DNA from: Tulasnella sp. 424
Taxonomy: Eukaryota; Basidiomycota; Agaricomycetes; Cantharellales; Tulasnellaceae
NCBI GenBank assembly: GCA_019633425.1
Contig: WSUB01000072.1
Location: forward strand, 124,001-188,000
Reading direction: 5' to 3'
DNA length: 64,000 nt
Both the position numbers and the translations under genes were made by a program. Numbering within the stretch: position 1 is the stretch's first letter; each line of letters starts with the position of its first letter. Positions 1 through 11,680 of the stretch are shown here, one piece after another. The notes under the pieces are model-generated. The model was not told the DNA's origin, did not search any database, and saw only the letters and a program-made list of their open reading frames with translations.

Positions 1-23
1 TCTGATGGAATGATATCTTCTAG

Positions 24-1535
24 CTGGTCTTCACCAAAACTCGCATTCTCAGCGTCAAAGTCAGCACCCTAACCTGCTTTGTTAGCATGATCAAGACACT
101 TGATCAGGTTGGTTTATCTATTTTCAATTTATATTAACACCTAGTAAAGCGAATGCTCTATTTCACAGACCAGTCTTACTCAGAAGCTCGTTCCCCTTTT
201 GGCGAAGATTCGAACGAAAGGTATGAGCACGGTCAAAGTAAACTACTACGAGTTGCAGTACTGAACAGTATACACAGAACCTGCTGTTATGATGGCCACC
301 CTTCAGGTGCATGAGGCGATGGGACTAAAAGTTGAGCGAGAGGCCGTCGCGACTCTCGTTCTTCCTCAACTTTGGGCTATGTGTGTTGGGCCGATGTTGA
401 ACGTTGAACAGTTCGGCAAGTTCATGCAGTAAGTTATCGCGATTTCGCAAGGACTCGCTGTCAGGAGCTAAGCGCTCTTCGATTGCATCTAGGGTTATCA
501 AGGTGCTCGGTGACCGAATCGAAAAAGAGCACAGCCAATATCTCCGCGACTCCCAGCGAGTGGAAGATAAAAGTGCGGTGGCAGCTTCTAATGGCATTCC
601 CTCAATCACAAGTGGCCCAGTTGACTTTGAGAGCCTCGTTGGAGGCGGAAGGTCTTCAGGTCTTAGTGCTGCAAGCTCCCCGGGCGTGAATGGCGGGACC
701 CCGGCTCCCGCAAAGAGTTGGGAGGACGACGTGTGGGGAAATATGCTCAACGGGAATGAGGTAGGAGATGCTCTAATTGTTTGAAGAATGCTACTGACAG
801 GACATTCCCACTTTCTAGTCTCCAAATCCTGGCGGTTCCGCTCGTAATTCTTTCTCAATGACGCCCACACCACGCACTCAGTCCCCCGCAATACCCTCTG
901 GAGGTACCCTTCGCCCGACAGCACCATCAACAACGTTAAGAACCAGCACCAACCAGTCTACTCTACCTTCGGTTCGGGCGCTTGGAGCGAAGCCACTGCA
1001 CGTCACAACTCTGCAAAACGCTACGAGGGCAGTTTCTACGCCACCCTTGTCTCCACCCCAGCAACTTCAACCAACCACGTTCATCTCGAGGCCTCCTCCT
1101 CAGCAATCAACTTCACTGTTTTCTGCCCCACCTACCACGACATCCACTCCTGTATTCACGCCACTACAGCCAAAACCGATGGGCGGTTCGTCTTTCAGTT
1201 CAATGGCCCCGCCTCAACAACAGCAGTCATCCAAACCAAACTACAACATCGTCCTCCCACCAGCCTCCAATGTCTCAAGTACTAGTGGAATGGGCTCCGC
1301 CATGTCTTCGTTCGGATCCGGATTCCCACCCCCACTGCAACCTCAAACTCAGAATCCGCCCCCATTATCGTTCACCTCACGACCACCAATGCAGCCACAG
1401 CAGCCTTCGTTCCCTCCACCTCAGATGGGCATGGGTATGGGGCTTTTGCAACCGAGCAAGGCGCCACAGCCCGCTTGGGGAGGTGGAACTGGGCAAAAGA
1501 ATGCTGCTTTGTCTGACTTTGATCCACTGCTATAA
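24..1535 (+). CDS. SCY1-like (SCYL2-type) pseudokinase, 3' part
   Basis: This is the C-terminal part of a SCY1-like pseudokinase, a HEAT-repeat protein linked to clathrin vesicle traffic. Exons read 24-107, 169-220, 278-428, 493-760 and 819-1535, all with GT-AG borders and consistent phase, giving 423 residues. The first stretch contains the family block 'LVPLLAKIRTKEPAVMMATL' followed by 'HEAMGLKVEREAV' and 'LPQLWAM'. The tail, from about residue 140, is a long Pro/Gln/Ser-rich disordered region that ends in DFDPLL just before the stop; acidic di-leucine-type ends are typical of trafficking adaptors. The kinase-like domain lies upstream of the window, and the sequence before 24 ends in a plausible acceptor (TTCTAG). 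Its stop lies 65 bp from the PEX2 stop, so the two genes converge. Confidence 0.85.
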
Positions 1536-1600
1536 CCTGCCCACGTAGACATCATCTGTGAAAGATGTACTCTATATCTAGACTAAAACATATTAATCCG

Positions 1601-3115
1601 TCATGGTCGCTTCTCGGACGGTCCTACAACGACGACACTTCCATCTATGTGCGATTCGAAGCTTTCTCGACCGCTCGTTAAGCCGCTTCCAACTTCACCG
1701 TCCGTTTCTATCTCAATCTCCCCCCTGAAACCAGATTTCACCGTTTCCTTGCACCTCAGACACTCCCAGCCTGGATCACCGTCTTCGTGTGCACGAAGCA
1801 TGCGAACTGTCAGACACGAGTAGCAGTACTCGTGCCCGCATGACGTCCGATAAGGTATGGTGATTGGGTATGTTGGGACGCCGTCGCTTGACAAGGAAAG
1901 GGAAGGTACAGAACCCCCCGTTTGCAATGTTGGCGATGCCGATGCTGTGGGAGATGAGGCGTCCTCTGCGCAAATGGCGCAGCAGTCTTCCGGAAGAGAA
2001 GCGTATTTGCCAGCAAGCTTTGACGAGCCGACTTGAGGATTTGAGTAAGCTGACGCTGAAGCAACACCTCGAGTTTTTAATGAGACGTATGTCTTCGTTG
2101 CAATGAGATATTGCATTGCGCGGCGGCGGAGAAGGCGGGTGTTGACGAGTGGTAGAATGAAAAGGAGGAATTCCTGGTAGACCCAAATTGCGTCATTCTC
2201 CGTCCAACGCGTCATGGACAAAACGCAGCGTCAACTTACAGTGAATGCGTGCCAGACCATCTGCCTGTTCATAAATTCGTAATTGACATTCCTTGATAGG
2301 TTCTTGCGAGCGGGAACGAGTTTCAACCCCAGGAATCGATCAGTCAGACTTCGGTATCTAGGCGATTATGAAGTTGTTTAGCATGTCATGACTCGTATGA
2401 AATTTATGGCTATCCCAGAAGAGGACATACTTTCCGTTGTGAAGGAATAACAAGAACCCAAATAGGCTGAACGTTGCTTGGAAAGTTTCAAGCCGAGTGA
2501 CGAGGTCCCATGTCTGTCGTCGAATGTCCGACCTTGGTACGTCTGGCCACGAATAGGAGAGGGCATGCGCCCTAAGTTTGGCGTGGACATATGGTACCAA
2601 TATCGTTAAAGTGGCGTGGAGGAGAAGTGTTTTTCGAAGGAGGCCCGAGGCTGTGAACGAACTGATGAGCGAGGAGGACGTTGCTGGAAGTTGCAGAAAA
2701 CTCACGAGCATAAGACCTTCCTGCGTTTTTAGGAGGCCTCTCAAAAGTCAAGTCTTGGAGCTTCGCTCCATATGTTGCCCCGGTATCCCACACAGAGTAC
2801 TTGTACAACAAAGTTTGGATGAGAAGGCTGAGTTCGAGGTCATATTGAGCTGCCCAGGTTGACTGACAGAAATAAATTAGTAGCCATCAATCCGAATTTT
2901 CTCGTGCTTACTTTTATATGAGATAAAGATGTAGATATAGGTTGCTTTAACACGGCGAGGAGTTCCTGGTCGAGTAATTCGGCATCGAGCTGGCCCACAC
3001 GGATCACTCTCGGGAGACCTTTCGTAATAATAGCAAGTCTTCTCTCCACCGCTTCAAGAGTTGGTTGAGCATCTGTCCAAGACTGCTGCCAAAAGGATCC
3101 TGCGTTGTTGGACAT
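1601..3115 (-). CDS. PEX2: Peroxisome biogenesis factor 2 (RING peroxin)
   Basis: PEX2 forms the peroxisomal RING E3 complex with PEX10 and PEX12, which ubiquitinates the PTS1 receptor at the membrane. Five exons (3115-2912, 2862-2717, 2661-2431, 2357-2240, 2173-1601) give 355 residues with consistent phase. The Pex2/Pex12 N-terminal domain has the hallmark RVGQLDAELLDQEL near residue 38, then LPYVHAKLRAHAL-type and NYEFMNRQMVWHAF segments and a hydrophobic stretch (FLLFILPLV). The C-terminal RING has C230, C233, C277, H279, C282, C285, C303 and C306 with a long Ser/Thr-rich first loop. The start is the only ATG in frame before the conserved block. It diverges from the acyltransferase gene over 128 bp. 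Confidence 0.93.
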
Positions 3116-3243
3116 GAGCTGGAGCTGAGACGGTGGCGGTTAATGGGAAACGCCGAATGGAAGTGTTGGCTGGCACGTGCCGGTGGTTTCGCACGTAACC
3201 AGAGCCGGTGTTCCAAACGTCACCACCGACCCCGAACGCGAGG
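3116..3243. promoter_or_regulatory. Bidirectional promoter PEX2 / acyltransferase
   Basis: Only 128 bp separate the two start codons, so both genes must share this promoter and 5' UTR space. No TATA-like box stands out. This is inferred from gene layout alone. Confidence 0.6.
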
Positions 3244-4696
3244 ATGGAAAAGTTTAGCACTTGGAGGGTATGTCTTAACCTTCTTTGCTGACTCACTCTA
3301 CTAACCATAACTGAATTTCCAGGATCCTGGTACGGGTATTCAGGTGGGTGGCTGTGGGACTTCAATGGGCAGACCGAGTGCCCAAAACTGACCTGACCAC
3401 CCTTTCAGCCTTTCCTGACGCCGATACCACCAGCGCAAGGGGCATCACAAGCTCTCAAGATCTACACCCCTCTCGGGTACATTATTGGCGCTGTCCGGAC
3501 CGTCCTCTTCGCCGTACCCCTGGCACTTTATATTGTGGGGCGGATACTCGGGTTACTTCTGGTGAGCCTCTTTTTAGCAGTCTCTCCAAGTCAGTTGTCT
3601 CATATGTGCATCTTATAGACTCCTGTACCACCCCTCCGTCGTGTAGTGTCAAACATTTTCACCGCCATCTCAGCACGGCTTGCTCTGGTCCTGCTCGGCT
3701 TGCTATGGATTCCAGTGGACGTGGTCACTCGAAAAAAAGGGTGCGCTTGGTCTGGCTCCACCAAGGTTTACAAACGTCTGATTTCTTTGTATCTCGGCCG
3801 GTCTTCTTAGTCGGTCAACCGGCCCTCCAGGAACTTGGAATCCTGGCCGTGGAGACGTCATCGTATCCAACTGGTGCTCATGGATTGAACTGCTCTATCT
3901 TGCCTTCCGATGGAACCCAATCTTCTTGCTACCCATCGCAGAAGAACCTTCTTCAACCGATTCTCGTCCTTCAACTGCTCAATCGACACCCGGGAGACGA
4001 ACCGGTACAGGCTCCGCTGCGATATCCACTCCCTCGAACGCTTCCCGGACTCGCGTGCCTATTCTCGGCTGGAAGCAAGCATCCCTCTTGGAGATGATCA
4101 GCCATTCAGGATACGGCCCACTACCTCCTCGAAAAGGAGCTGCAGCACCACTGTCCCTCGAGCAAATTCGCGCAAAAGCCGATAGACCTGTCGTGGTCTT
4201 CCCAGAATGTACAACCAGCAACGGCAGAGCGGTTTTGAGGTTTGCGGATGTGTTTTCAAATGTATCTGTCCCTGTAAAGGGATTCAGCGTTTTCCTTATG
4301 TGTGTTCGGTACGTCTTCGCTTCCCCTTTCCGGCTACTTTAAATTTTACTGAAACACTTGGTACCCCATTTCAGATACGATCCTCCAACGCCTGCGGACC
4401 CTTCCCTCTCTCATTCCATTCCGTCATCCCGTGTACCGAATCCCATTCCCCATCTATTCACGCTGCTCGCATCGCCAGCGTTAAATCGGACGATGTCCGT
4501 CCGGCTGCTGGAGCCGTCAGACTCACCGAGCTCTCAAACCTTCGTTGCAAGCGACTTCCTCGCCCCCGGAGCGAAGGACCAACTAGGTGAAGCTTGTGCG
4601 CAATTGATCGCTCAGTTGGGCAAGTTCAAGAGGACGACGGTCTTGGGATGGGAAGAGAAGTCGGCGTTCTTGGAGTTTTATCGACAAAAGACGTAG
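3244..4696 (+). CDS. LOA1/Vps66-type lysophosphatidic acid acyltransferase
   Basis: Probable membrane acyltransferase of the fungal LOA1/Vps66 branch, which acylates lysophosphatidate and affects lipid droplets and vacuolar sorting in yeast. Exons 3244-3267, 3323-3343, 3409-3561, 3619-3740, 3811-4308 and 4375-4696 give 379 residues. The start MEKFSTWRDPGTGIQPFLTP is characteristic of the family and needs the two tiny 5' exons. Two hydrophobic segments follow (about residues 40-66 and 75-98). The PlsC-like motif FPECTTSNGR lies near residue 237. The usual first acyltransferase motif (N-H-x4-D) appears as NWCSWIE near residue 127, without the His. Its 3' end converges with RMI1, with 60 bp between stops. 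Confidence 0.82.
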
Positions 4697-4756
4697 CAAA
4701 AACTATCGGAATAGCACTGTAGAACCTCGATGTACAACCCATGTATATCATACAAT

Positions 4757-6136
4757 CTAATCCGAGATCTCGATCACTTCTTCTTGCGTACTCTTCGGCC
4801 GAGCTCCTCCCCTCGATCCCGTCGCCTGCGTACTTGGCTTTGGAGGCATACGCCGAGGTGGCGGTGGGTCATCGATAATTTCCATCTCGATGTCACTGTC
4901 AAGTCCATAATACTCCTCTTCTTCTCTAGTATTCGTTGCAGCATTGCTCCTCGGATTAGATTGTTCTTGCGAAAGATGACGTTGTTCGATTGCTGCGAGC
5001 TCCGCGAGGTACGCTTCGTCCAACTCGTCTTCACCCTCGAAATAGTCGAAGCTGTCATCGGCGTCTCGTGGATTGGAAGGTCGGGGAGCGAGTGTGGCTG
5101 CCGGAGGTGATGAGTGTCGAGGAGCGGGAGCGGGAGCGGTTGCAGGAGGAGCTGGATTTGATGGGTTAACGAGGGTCGAGTCTGGTGCTGTAGGCTGGGG
5201 TTCGGGCTCAGGATCGGGTTGACTGAAAGGAGCAGATGTTAGCCCCATTTAATAATAAAATCCACGAGCGCTACGAACCCAAGCTTGCGACGTAGTGCCC
5301 TGACAAAGTCAGAATCCTGCACTGCTTCTCGCTCTTCTGTATGCGAGCCTTGAAAGATGTCCACCGTCGCTGGTTCGAGGAATGCAATGCCTGAAATCAC
5401 CAATACGTTCTTTAACATGAGCTATCAAGGACTCTCGTTAGCGCGCTTAATTGCAAAGTCGGGTGGAGAGCAGGCAAAGGGGACCCGGACCTTGCATCCC
5501 AGAGGTGTAACGCCCAACTCCAAACCTGGCATCTTCTTATACTCCATAGCCCGTATCACTGTGCTCCCATCACTGAGTTCAAATGACAGAGTACTCCTCG
5601 GGTATTTCGGTATCGGTTCGCTCTCTTCTTCGTCTTCCACTCCCGCTTCGATGAGTCCCGCCAGGTCGGCACGGTCGATTCGGGTTTGCCGAACATTGAG
5701 GAGCTGGAACGCGCTGTGGCCGATTTCGGTGAGGGAAACGATTTGAACTAGAATAGGATTCGGGGGTTTTCCGATACGACCTTTGGCTAGAGACGTGATG
5801 TTTTCTGGGAGACCGGTGTTGGGTAACATGGAATCGTCCAAGTCGGACTAAGCGGAATAGGTGAGCAAAGGGGACACGCGTCGCGACTCTTGAGCCCCAA
5901 GGCGGATGTGCGTACCAGCAGCAATTGATTGCCAATCTTTTCTACAAGTTCGTTCGTTTGATTCGGGCTTAGGTTTGAGTCTTCAAGTACCCATTCGTAA
6001 CACGCGTTCAACCATTCCTGTTCAACCGAGTTCGTCAGCAAAGCGGCAGTGGCAGGCGACTCATTTTTACAGAATTCATCTCTGGTTTGGGATACGTCCT
6101 TTTGAGAGCATCGATAACTGGACGAGGGACTGGCAT
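4757..6136 (-). CDS. RMI1: RecQ-mediated genome instability protein 1
   Basis: RMI1 is the OB-fold subunit that joins topoisomerase III to the RecQ/BLM-type helicase and promotes dissolution of double Holliday junctions in the nucleus. Exons 6136-6071, 6017-5916, 5847-5491, 5421-5279 and 5222-4757 keep phase and give 377 residues. The N-terminus MPVPRPVIDALKRTYPKPE leads into the helical region with EWLNACYEWV. The OB-fold then carries LLNVRQTRIDRADLAGL, IPKYPRSTLSFELSDGS and LELGVTPLGCKLMLKNVLV. The C-terminal 150 residues are Pro/Glu/Ser-rich and acidic, probably disordered. No second OB-fold is visible. All splice borders are GT-AG. Confidence 0.9.
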
Positions 6137-6351
6137 TGTAAAACACGCCGTTGGTGTTAGTAGCAGAGGGATGGTGGTCTGGGAAAACCCTAAGAACGGA
6201 ATCCTGTGACAGATGCGTGACACGAGATTCGTGACCAAACATCCTCCACCCGGAGGGTTATCGCCAGATTTGTGGAACTGATATTCGCGTATTTCTAGAT
6301 CTAAGGGGCATGATGATTGTTAATATATAGTACCGCTAGGTTCTCTTTGAG

Positions 6352-6678
6352 CTAGCTTTCGTAGGACAGCAGCTCAACCTGGACCTCCCTGATCCTAGAC
6401 TGGATGTCAGCAAATTCAGAAAGCCTGACTCTGAGAGCAAACAGCAATAAGAAAGAGCTCATACAAAAGCTTATAATAACACTCCAGAGTTCCGAAGGCC
6501 GGTTTGTAACCGCATGGAAGCCTAAAGAACACAATAATCGAAGGGTCAGTCTTGATTGGAACCCGAAAAGCTGCCAAGTATGACATACGGTAGTCAAAGC
6601 AATTGCTCCATCAATACTACTGATATTGAAGCTCCATAGACTCTTTAAGATGACGAAGCTGGGACTAATGGGGGGCAA
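6352..6678 (-). CDS. Possible small hypothetical protein
   Basis: A 108-codon open frame upstream of RMI1 on the same strand, starting MPPISPSFVILKSLW and ending in an amphipathic stretch (FADIQSRIREVQVELL). It contains sequences resembling introns (GTATGT...TTCTTTAG and GTATGA...CTCTCAG), but splicing them out does not keep a single good frame. The middle is hydrophobic. No family was recognised. It may be a gene fragment or chance. Confidence 0.25.
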   Translation of the reverse strand: MPPISPSFVILKSLWSFNISSIDGAIALTTVCHTWQLFGFQSRLTLRLLCSLGFHAVTNRPSELWSVIISFCMSSFLLLFALRVRLSEFADIQSRIREVQVELLSYES

Positions 6679-8020
6679 GGGATGGACGCGATTCGTAGAA
6701 GGCTCGGAGTCGCCCCCGTCGATAAAATGCCGACGAATACGATTCAGCTCTTAGCTCATGCGCGGACTCTGAGGATCAAAGATTGCTTCGCTTCAAGGCG
6801 GGTGCTGGCTACGCCCCTGCTAGTCTGCTTCCAATGGCACCGACGAGCACTTACCTCCTCTAGAGGTTGCATGCCGTTGTCACCCATAAGGTGATTCGAC
6901 GGCAATACAGAATCTACCCTACCAGGATTCGAAGCTTACTACCGATACGAGCTTCTTCGAGAGAGCGAGAGAGAGCAGCCAGAAAGAGCTCTCTCGACTC
7001 TGGGGCTCTGTGGCCCTACCAGTGCCCTACCAGTGCGCGGAGGATCCCGATAACCACTGGATGGAACAGGTTGAGTTAGTGGAGATAGGGGGAGAATACA
7101 CACAAAAATAGAGATGCAGGGCTATCATTCAAACACCCCCGAGAACCAAAACGGAGTACACCTCGAGCTTGAAGGTCGCAAGGGGGGAATGATTAGTGGT
7201 TAAGATGGAAGGAACCGGGAGCTGGTCGGCTATAAAACGAACTAGGAGTGTTTCTGTCGGGATCCCCTTCGTACAACAAGACATAAAGTACTTCAATGGG
7301 ATTATCTATGGAGGATGCCTATTTGAAAACGGGCCTAGGCTCTCGCTAAACCAGTCGGACCCTGGGAGTAGTGGATGTAGCCCGTTCAGGAAGCTCGGTA
7401 GGCAAAGTACGAAACCCGAGGGTCTGCTAGATATCATCAAGGGCAACCGGGCAACCATTCGTCATTCCAGGAGGCGATACGCGTCATAAGGGGGCTCCGA
7501 TCATCAGCTCCGGCGGTTGACACCGGGTACCTGGGAGGGACATCGTACTTACGACAGTAACTTGCGCCTCGAGCGGAAATGGAATGGAAAATTGAAGCCA
7601 ATAGCTTCCTTCGTCTCGGCTTGTCGGGGTGAGTTCGAAGGCGGAGATGAAAAAGTCAGAAATGTGGCTGATGTTGCTTGTCAGCGCTTGTCGTGCCCAA
7701 CGAACATCAACATTGCTAGTCTGAACACTCTCGTGGCCGACTTCACTGCCCAACCTTCTGTATATACATATTCATATAGGAACTCTCGCGAGCGTTCCCT
7801 TTCTATAGACGTATAAACTCTATGGCAAGTATTTGAGCCCGATAAGAGGCCTCGACCTGCCGTAAAAGTCGCAAACAATGCCAGCTGGGATGCGTGCGGC
7901 CAGGTGCTTTTTTTTCACGGAAACCTAAAAGCGACCCTGTATGCAGAAACAGGTCCCGGTGAGGATCTATTACAAGGGTTTGGAAATGTATCTGCCACTG
8001 GTTGCCCCGTCGCACCCACA
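6679..8020. other. Intergenic, no supported gene
   Basis: About 1.3 kb holding only short unsupported frames in all six readings, with no conserved family motif, no tRNA fold and no long repeat noticed. It marks the change from conserved left-flank genes to the repeat-built region. Confidence 0.5.
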
Positions 8021-8025
8021 ATCGG

Positions 8026-8195
8026 ATCACAGGGTATGAAATTCCAAAGACGGCGACCTCCGGAATGGACTAGTGGCGTCAGGATTGGGGTCGATAAAAT
8101 GCTAAAAGGTCCCCTCCAACGCGGATGAACTGAACCTTTCGCCCCCTCTTGGCAAAGTCCCATCGCGTCCCTCCCCTTTTTTGATACTCCGACAA
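8026..8195 (+). promoter_or_regulatory. Conserved upstream elements, zinc-finger copy 0
   Basis: Two short blocks upstream of the start at 8244 are shared with paralogues: the distal one (8026-8062, beginning ATCACAGGGTATGAA) and the proximal one (8178-8195, TTTTTGATACTCCGACAA). They persist although this copy is the most diverged and lies on the opposite strand from the others, which suggests promoter function. Confidence 0.5.
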
Positions 8196-8243
8196 AAACG
8201 TTTTCTTCCCAGCGAGGACCCGGTTCTACTCCCCATTACCATC

Positions 8244-8911
8244 ATGTCATTATGTGATGAATGCGGCAAAATGCTGGCTGTAGGTCCTCTCGTCTTTTCT
8301 CGACGCCCTGCAGTACAATCTCTGATTACCTGGTGCGCGATATCTGTAGAGTTCCATCGGTCTTCGTCGCCATATCAATTCGCAGTGAGGCGACCTCTTT
8401 TTTGCAAGGCGTTAGGTCTCGGACTGAGCTTTCGTACTTCAGACACAAGAAGAGTGAACTGTACAAATGTGAATGCGGGAAGCGATTCCTAGACCCAGCA
8501 AGACGATCAAGATGTCGTGCAAGCCATTCGAAATCCTTTGGTTGCCCAGTGGAAGATTGCAACTATCGGTATGTAGATATCTACGTCGGCGATAGTGGTC
8601 GCTATCAGCACGCCTCATTCCATATCTATAGGAGCAACCGCAAAGACTCTACTAAACAACATATGCGACGTCGGCATCGAGGTCTCGGGGACCAGCAAGT
8701 CGTGACGCTGCCGCCCAGGATGGAATCGTCCACAGAGTCGTCGGGTGATGAGCAGGGACCTTATACCAGCCCTTCGCCAGACCCAGTCGTTGCAACCCCT
8801 CCCATCCTGAAGCCACAGCTCGATGTTGCCGACTTATGGCCATCCCAGCCGTCTTTTTTCTATACGGAGATACCACCCGACTCCTGGCCAGTGTATGAGC
8901 CGTTTCAATAG
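8244..8911 (+). CDS. Three-finger C2H2-like zinc-finger protein, copy 0
   Basis: Small probable nucleic-acid-binding protein of 158 residues; exons 8244-8279, 8350-8384, 8443-8568, 8632-8911. Finger 1 is C4-x2-C7-x12-H20-x4-H25. The middle unit is C33-x-C35-x12-C48-x3-H52. Finger 3 is C58-x4-C63-x12-H76-x4-H81. Each finger is completed only when the introns are removed, which strongly supports the model. The tail is Ser/Pro-rich and acidic, with aromatic residues (WPSQPSFFYTEIPPDSW), like an activation region. It is the most diverged of five copies and the only one on this strand. A transcription-factor role is inferred. Confidence 0.8.
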
Positions 8912-9993
8912 TGTCGACTATGGTTCCGATATTTGTATTTGGTCCGTCATTCCCCCAATTGCATCGGCGGGAACAGCTGCTCCGAGCGATGTCACTCTCT
9001 GCAGCTTCTATATATGTCATTGTATGCCTTCTACCATTCTATCTTAGTACCATGACAAAAATACGAACAAGGGGAGTAACGCTACGTTATGGACGCCCGG
9101 AGGGGATGTTCGATATTTCGATGCTATTTGTCGACTTGCGCGCTCTTCCCCCCATCCACCACCAGTCAATAGCCCCCCTACCACGCATCCAACAGTCCCC
9201 CCTTCTCTGTCTCTTCTTCACCCATGGCAGACCGGTGTATTCGCCCAAACGTAATACCGGATCTACGGTAAATACCTGTCAGTTCAACCCAAAGCCCTCA
9301 TTCCATCCAAAAGGACATGCTTCTCCAAATCGCCATCTCGACTGACGTCTTTCTCCCTCAAGCTGCACTAATTCTTCGTAATCGCACTTCTCCTCAAGTC
9401 ACAGGCCGTTCGATACCCTCTCTACTACCCTCCTTGCAGGTCGGGAACATCATGCTTGTTTGAAACCGGCCACCGTGCCAGCAAGCCGGACGATCTGCCC
9501 ATCGCTCGTGAAAAGTTCAATCTCAGCCTTGAACCTCCTTCATTCTTGAGTCCAACAGCAAGAATACGGCACCAATATCCGATCGTGAAGCTTGGGCGCC
9601 CCATAACCGCCCTCCGGGACCGCTTCTGTGACCGTCGCAGTCGTCCTCTCACCGACGCCTATCGAGTTCCCGCCGATCACATTAGGAAGATTGGAATCGC
9701 CCACCCCGCAACCCGGAGCTCTCCTAGAACGATGTTAGGCGATCGATACCACTCAAACCGCAGTGCACGCATAGGTGTTGTCTGTCGACGGCAGGTTAGA
9801 CTTGCTATAAGCCCTCCGTGGTGGCATAGAGATCGCTCACCTCTCGACAACCATATAACAGGACAAGTCGTTCTCCATGACAGCTTCTACCACTGCCCAC
9901 GCAGCCGCGGTTGCTTTCGACGATGGCCAAAGATGATGAAATGCCCTTCAACGGACTTGCAAATTCGAATGCGCACCAGCCGCCAATTCACTC

Positions 9994-10119
9994 GATGCCA
10001 AGATCGCTTCCCTCCCGCCGAGCACCCCTTCGTCGTACCATTTGCCTTACAGCACGCTCGAGTACACATTAGTGTCTGCTGCCGCTAAGCGCTGGACGGA
10101 ACCAGATCATGAATTCTAA
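9994..10119 (+). pseudogene. Conserved gene-like peptide block ('block C'), unit 0
   Basis: The frame reads LDAKIASLPPSTP and then LEYTLVSAAAKRWTEPD before a stop at 10117. It aligns with GEYTFLFAVARRLTETD in unit 2 and related stretches in units 1 and 3. Changes are mostly conservative (K/R, F/L, A/V), suggesting descent from a coding exon. No complete gene could be built here. Probably a relic. Confidence 0.3.
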
Positions 10120-11680
10120 ACGCAACTGGTCTCGTTGCTTTGGACCGTTATGGCAGCGGCGCGCACTGCACGCCGCGTGGCGTCTGTTCCGTGGTTTCTC
10201 AATAAAGGTCAGTATGATATAGCAGCTTCTGTATTAGTGCTCATCAAATTCTACTCGGCGACGTTAGGAACGGCATCGTCAAGCACACAATATTCTACGC
10301 AGCAATATCCCGTCCCTACGTCTCAGCGACTCCTACGATGACGCTCCTGACGGCGCGCTCCCAACTCTCCGCGACCGTCGTGATGTGCACTGAGGCCTGG
10401 TACACGAGCCCAAACAACGTGACCGCGATGACAAAGGAGTGTCGGCGTCGGAAGAGATCGTACGCGTGAGGACGTGAGATCAGCGAAACGAGAACTGTAG
10501 ATACAGCGTATAACAGCAAGGATGTTTGGAGGGTACTCCATACGCCAGGACGATGCAGTAGCGCGGATGGTATCGCGTTGCTCCCTGGGTTGACGGCGCC
10601 GCCTTGTACGCAAACCGGAGTACTTCAACCACCATGCTCAACCCCTGGAGGACTTGCACACGAACTCCGACGCGTCATGGAGGAGTGGCTAGGCTTTGTC
10701 GCTAGAGGTTAACCCATCATCAAGGAACAGCGCGGGATAGGATGCGACCAACGGAGGTTTTGGAGTGTCGTCGTCCCGGGAGGAATGTCGGCGGAAGTGG
10801 TGGGACCGAAGTAGTGATGGAAAGAGCTCTGAGTGGAATCGTATCTCATTGAACGAGATTCCGCTTTCATTGGCTTGGGGAGCGGCGGTTGAGATTGAAA
10901 TGGAAGGGGCGAAGGGATACGGGGAAGATTGGGGGCGTCGATCGATCAGGTGATGGGGCAGCCGGTCTGGAATACGTCTAACGCGTCTTGTTGCAGGAAC
11001 TGTGAGCTTGTATAGCTGAATTTGAATGAGAAAGATGCGATTGGCGACGCGATGGGCACTAGGGTGGTGTACGAACGACGATCACGTCACGGGGTATCTG
11101 TCGAACGCGATCCATCGACGTCGGCGAGAGTAAGTCCGGCCATACCAGCTCCAAGAGCTAAGAAAAGATGGTCGATGAGGAGGGGATGGTGGTGGACAGC
11201 GGTCCAGGACGAGATGGTTCGAGCACGAGAAGTGGACAATCTTCTCGGAGAATCCCGACAATGGCCTCCCTTTCTCCACGGCACCTTGCTTCAATTATGA
11301 CCCAAGGACGTAGCGAAATAGTCCTCGGTCGGCCATGAGACTTACTGTATAACAGCTTCACCCTGTGCCAGTAGCCGAGGAGAATAGATGCTCCCCGTGA
11401 ACCCGATATGATTCATATTCCTGTCAAATCCCCTAAGTTTATATGCCGAGCTTTCAGAGTTGACGTGGCATCGAATGGTCGCGTATATGGGGTTTGGTGG
11501 GTTGGAGTCTGCGTCTTCTGCAGAACAATGTCCTTTAGCATCAGGGCGTGAGAACCTACGCGACCTCGGGTAAGGGAAGCCGCCCGCGCCTCTGGTCTGC
11601 CACGGGTACAGATTTACCCATTTCCCCAAGAGAGTTTAACATTACTTTGCTGGCACACGAGGCGCGGTGCTGCTTCGTGT

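Larger units (their letters stand above)
8020..11560 (-). repeat. Inverted diverged unit 0 of the module array
   Basis: This segment is collinear, on the opposite strand, with the tandem units to its right. After zinc-finger copy 0 come matches to the unit interior at about 9100-9180 (CCACCACCAGTCAA), 9320-9370 (CATCTCGACTGACGTC), 9994-10130 and 11080-11280. The inverted counterpart of the block at 12.90-13.07 kb lies at 11440-11560. No F-box gene is present. ORF-sized frames here (for example a 210-codon frame at 9456) look fortuitous. Boundaries are approximate. Confidence 0.7.

Noticed and set aside
6890..7080. Possible tRNA (GGATTCGAA-like B box near 6922)
   Set aside because: No matching T-stem or acceptor stem could be folded on either strand.
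9456..10088. 210-codon open frame on the plus strand
   Set aside because: Very Arg/Pro/Ser-rich, no motif, and the aligned part of the other units is conserved in a different frame (LDAKIASL...). Probably chance.
10316..11300. Possible membrane protein gene on the minus strand (hydrophobic LLYAVSTVLVSLI)
   Set aside because: Lies in inverted unit 0, with surrounding DNA aligned to non-coding unit interior. No second hydrophobic exon could be joined in frame.
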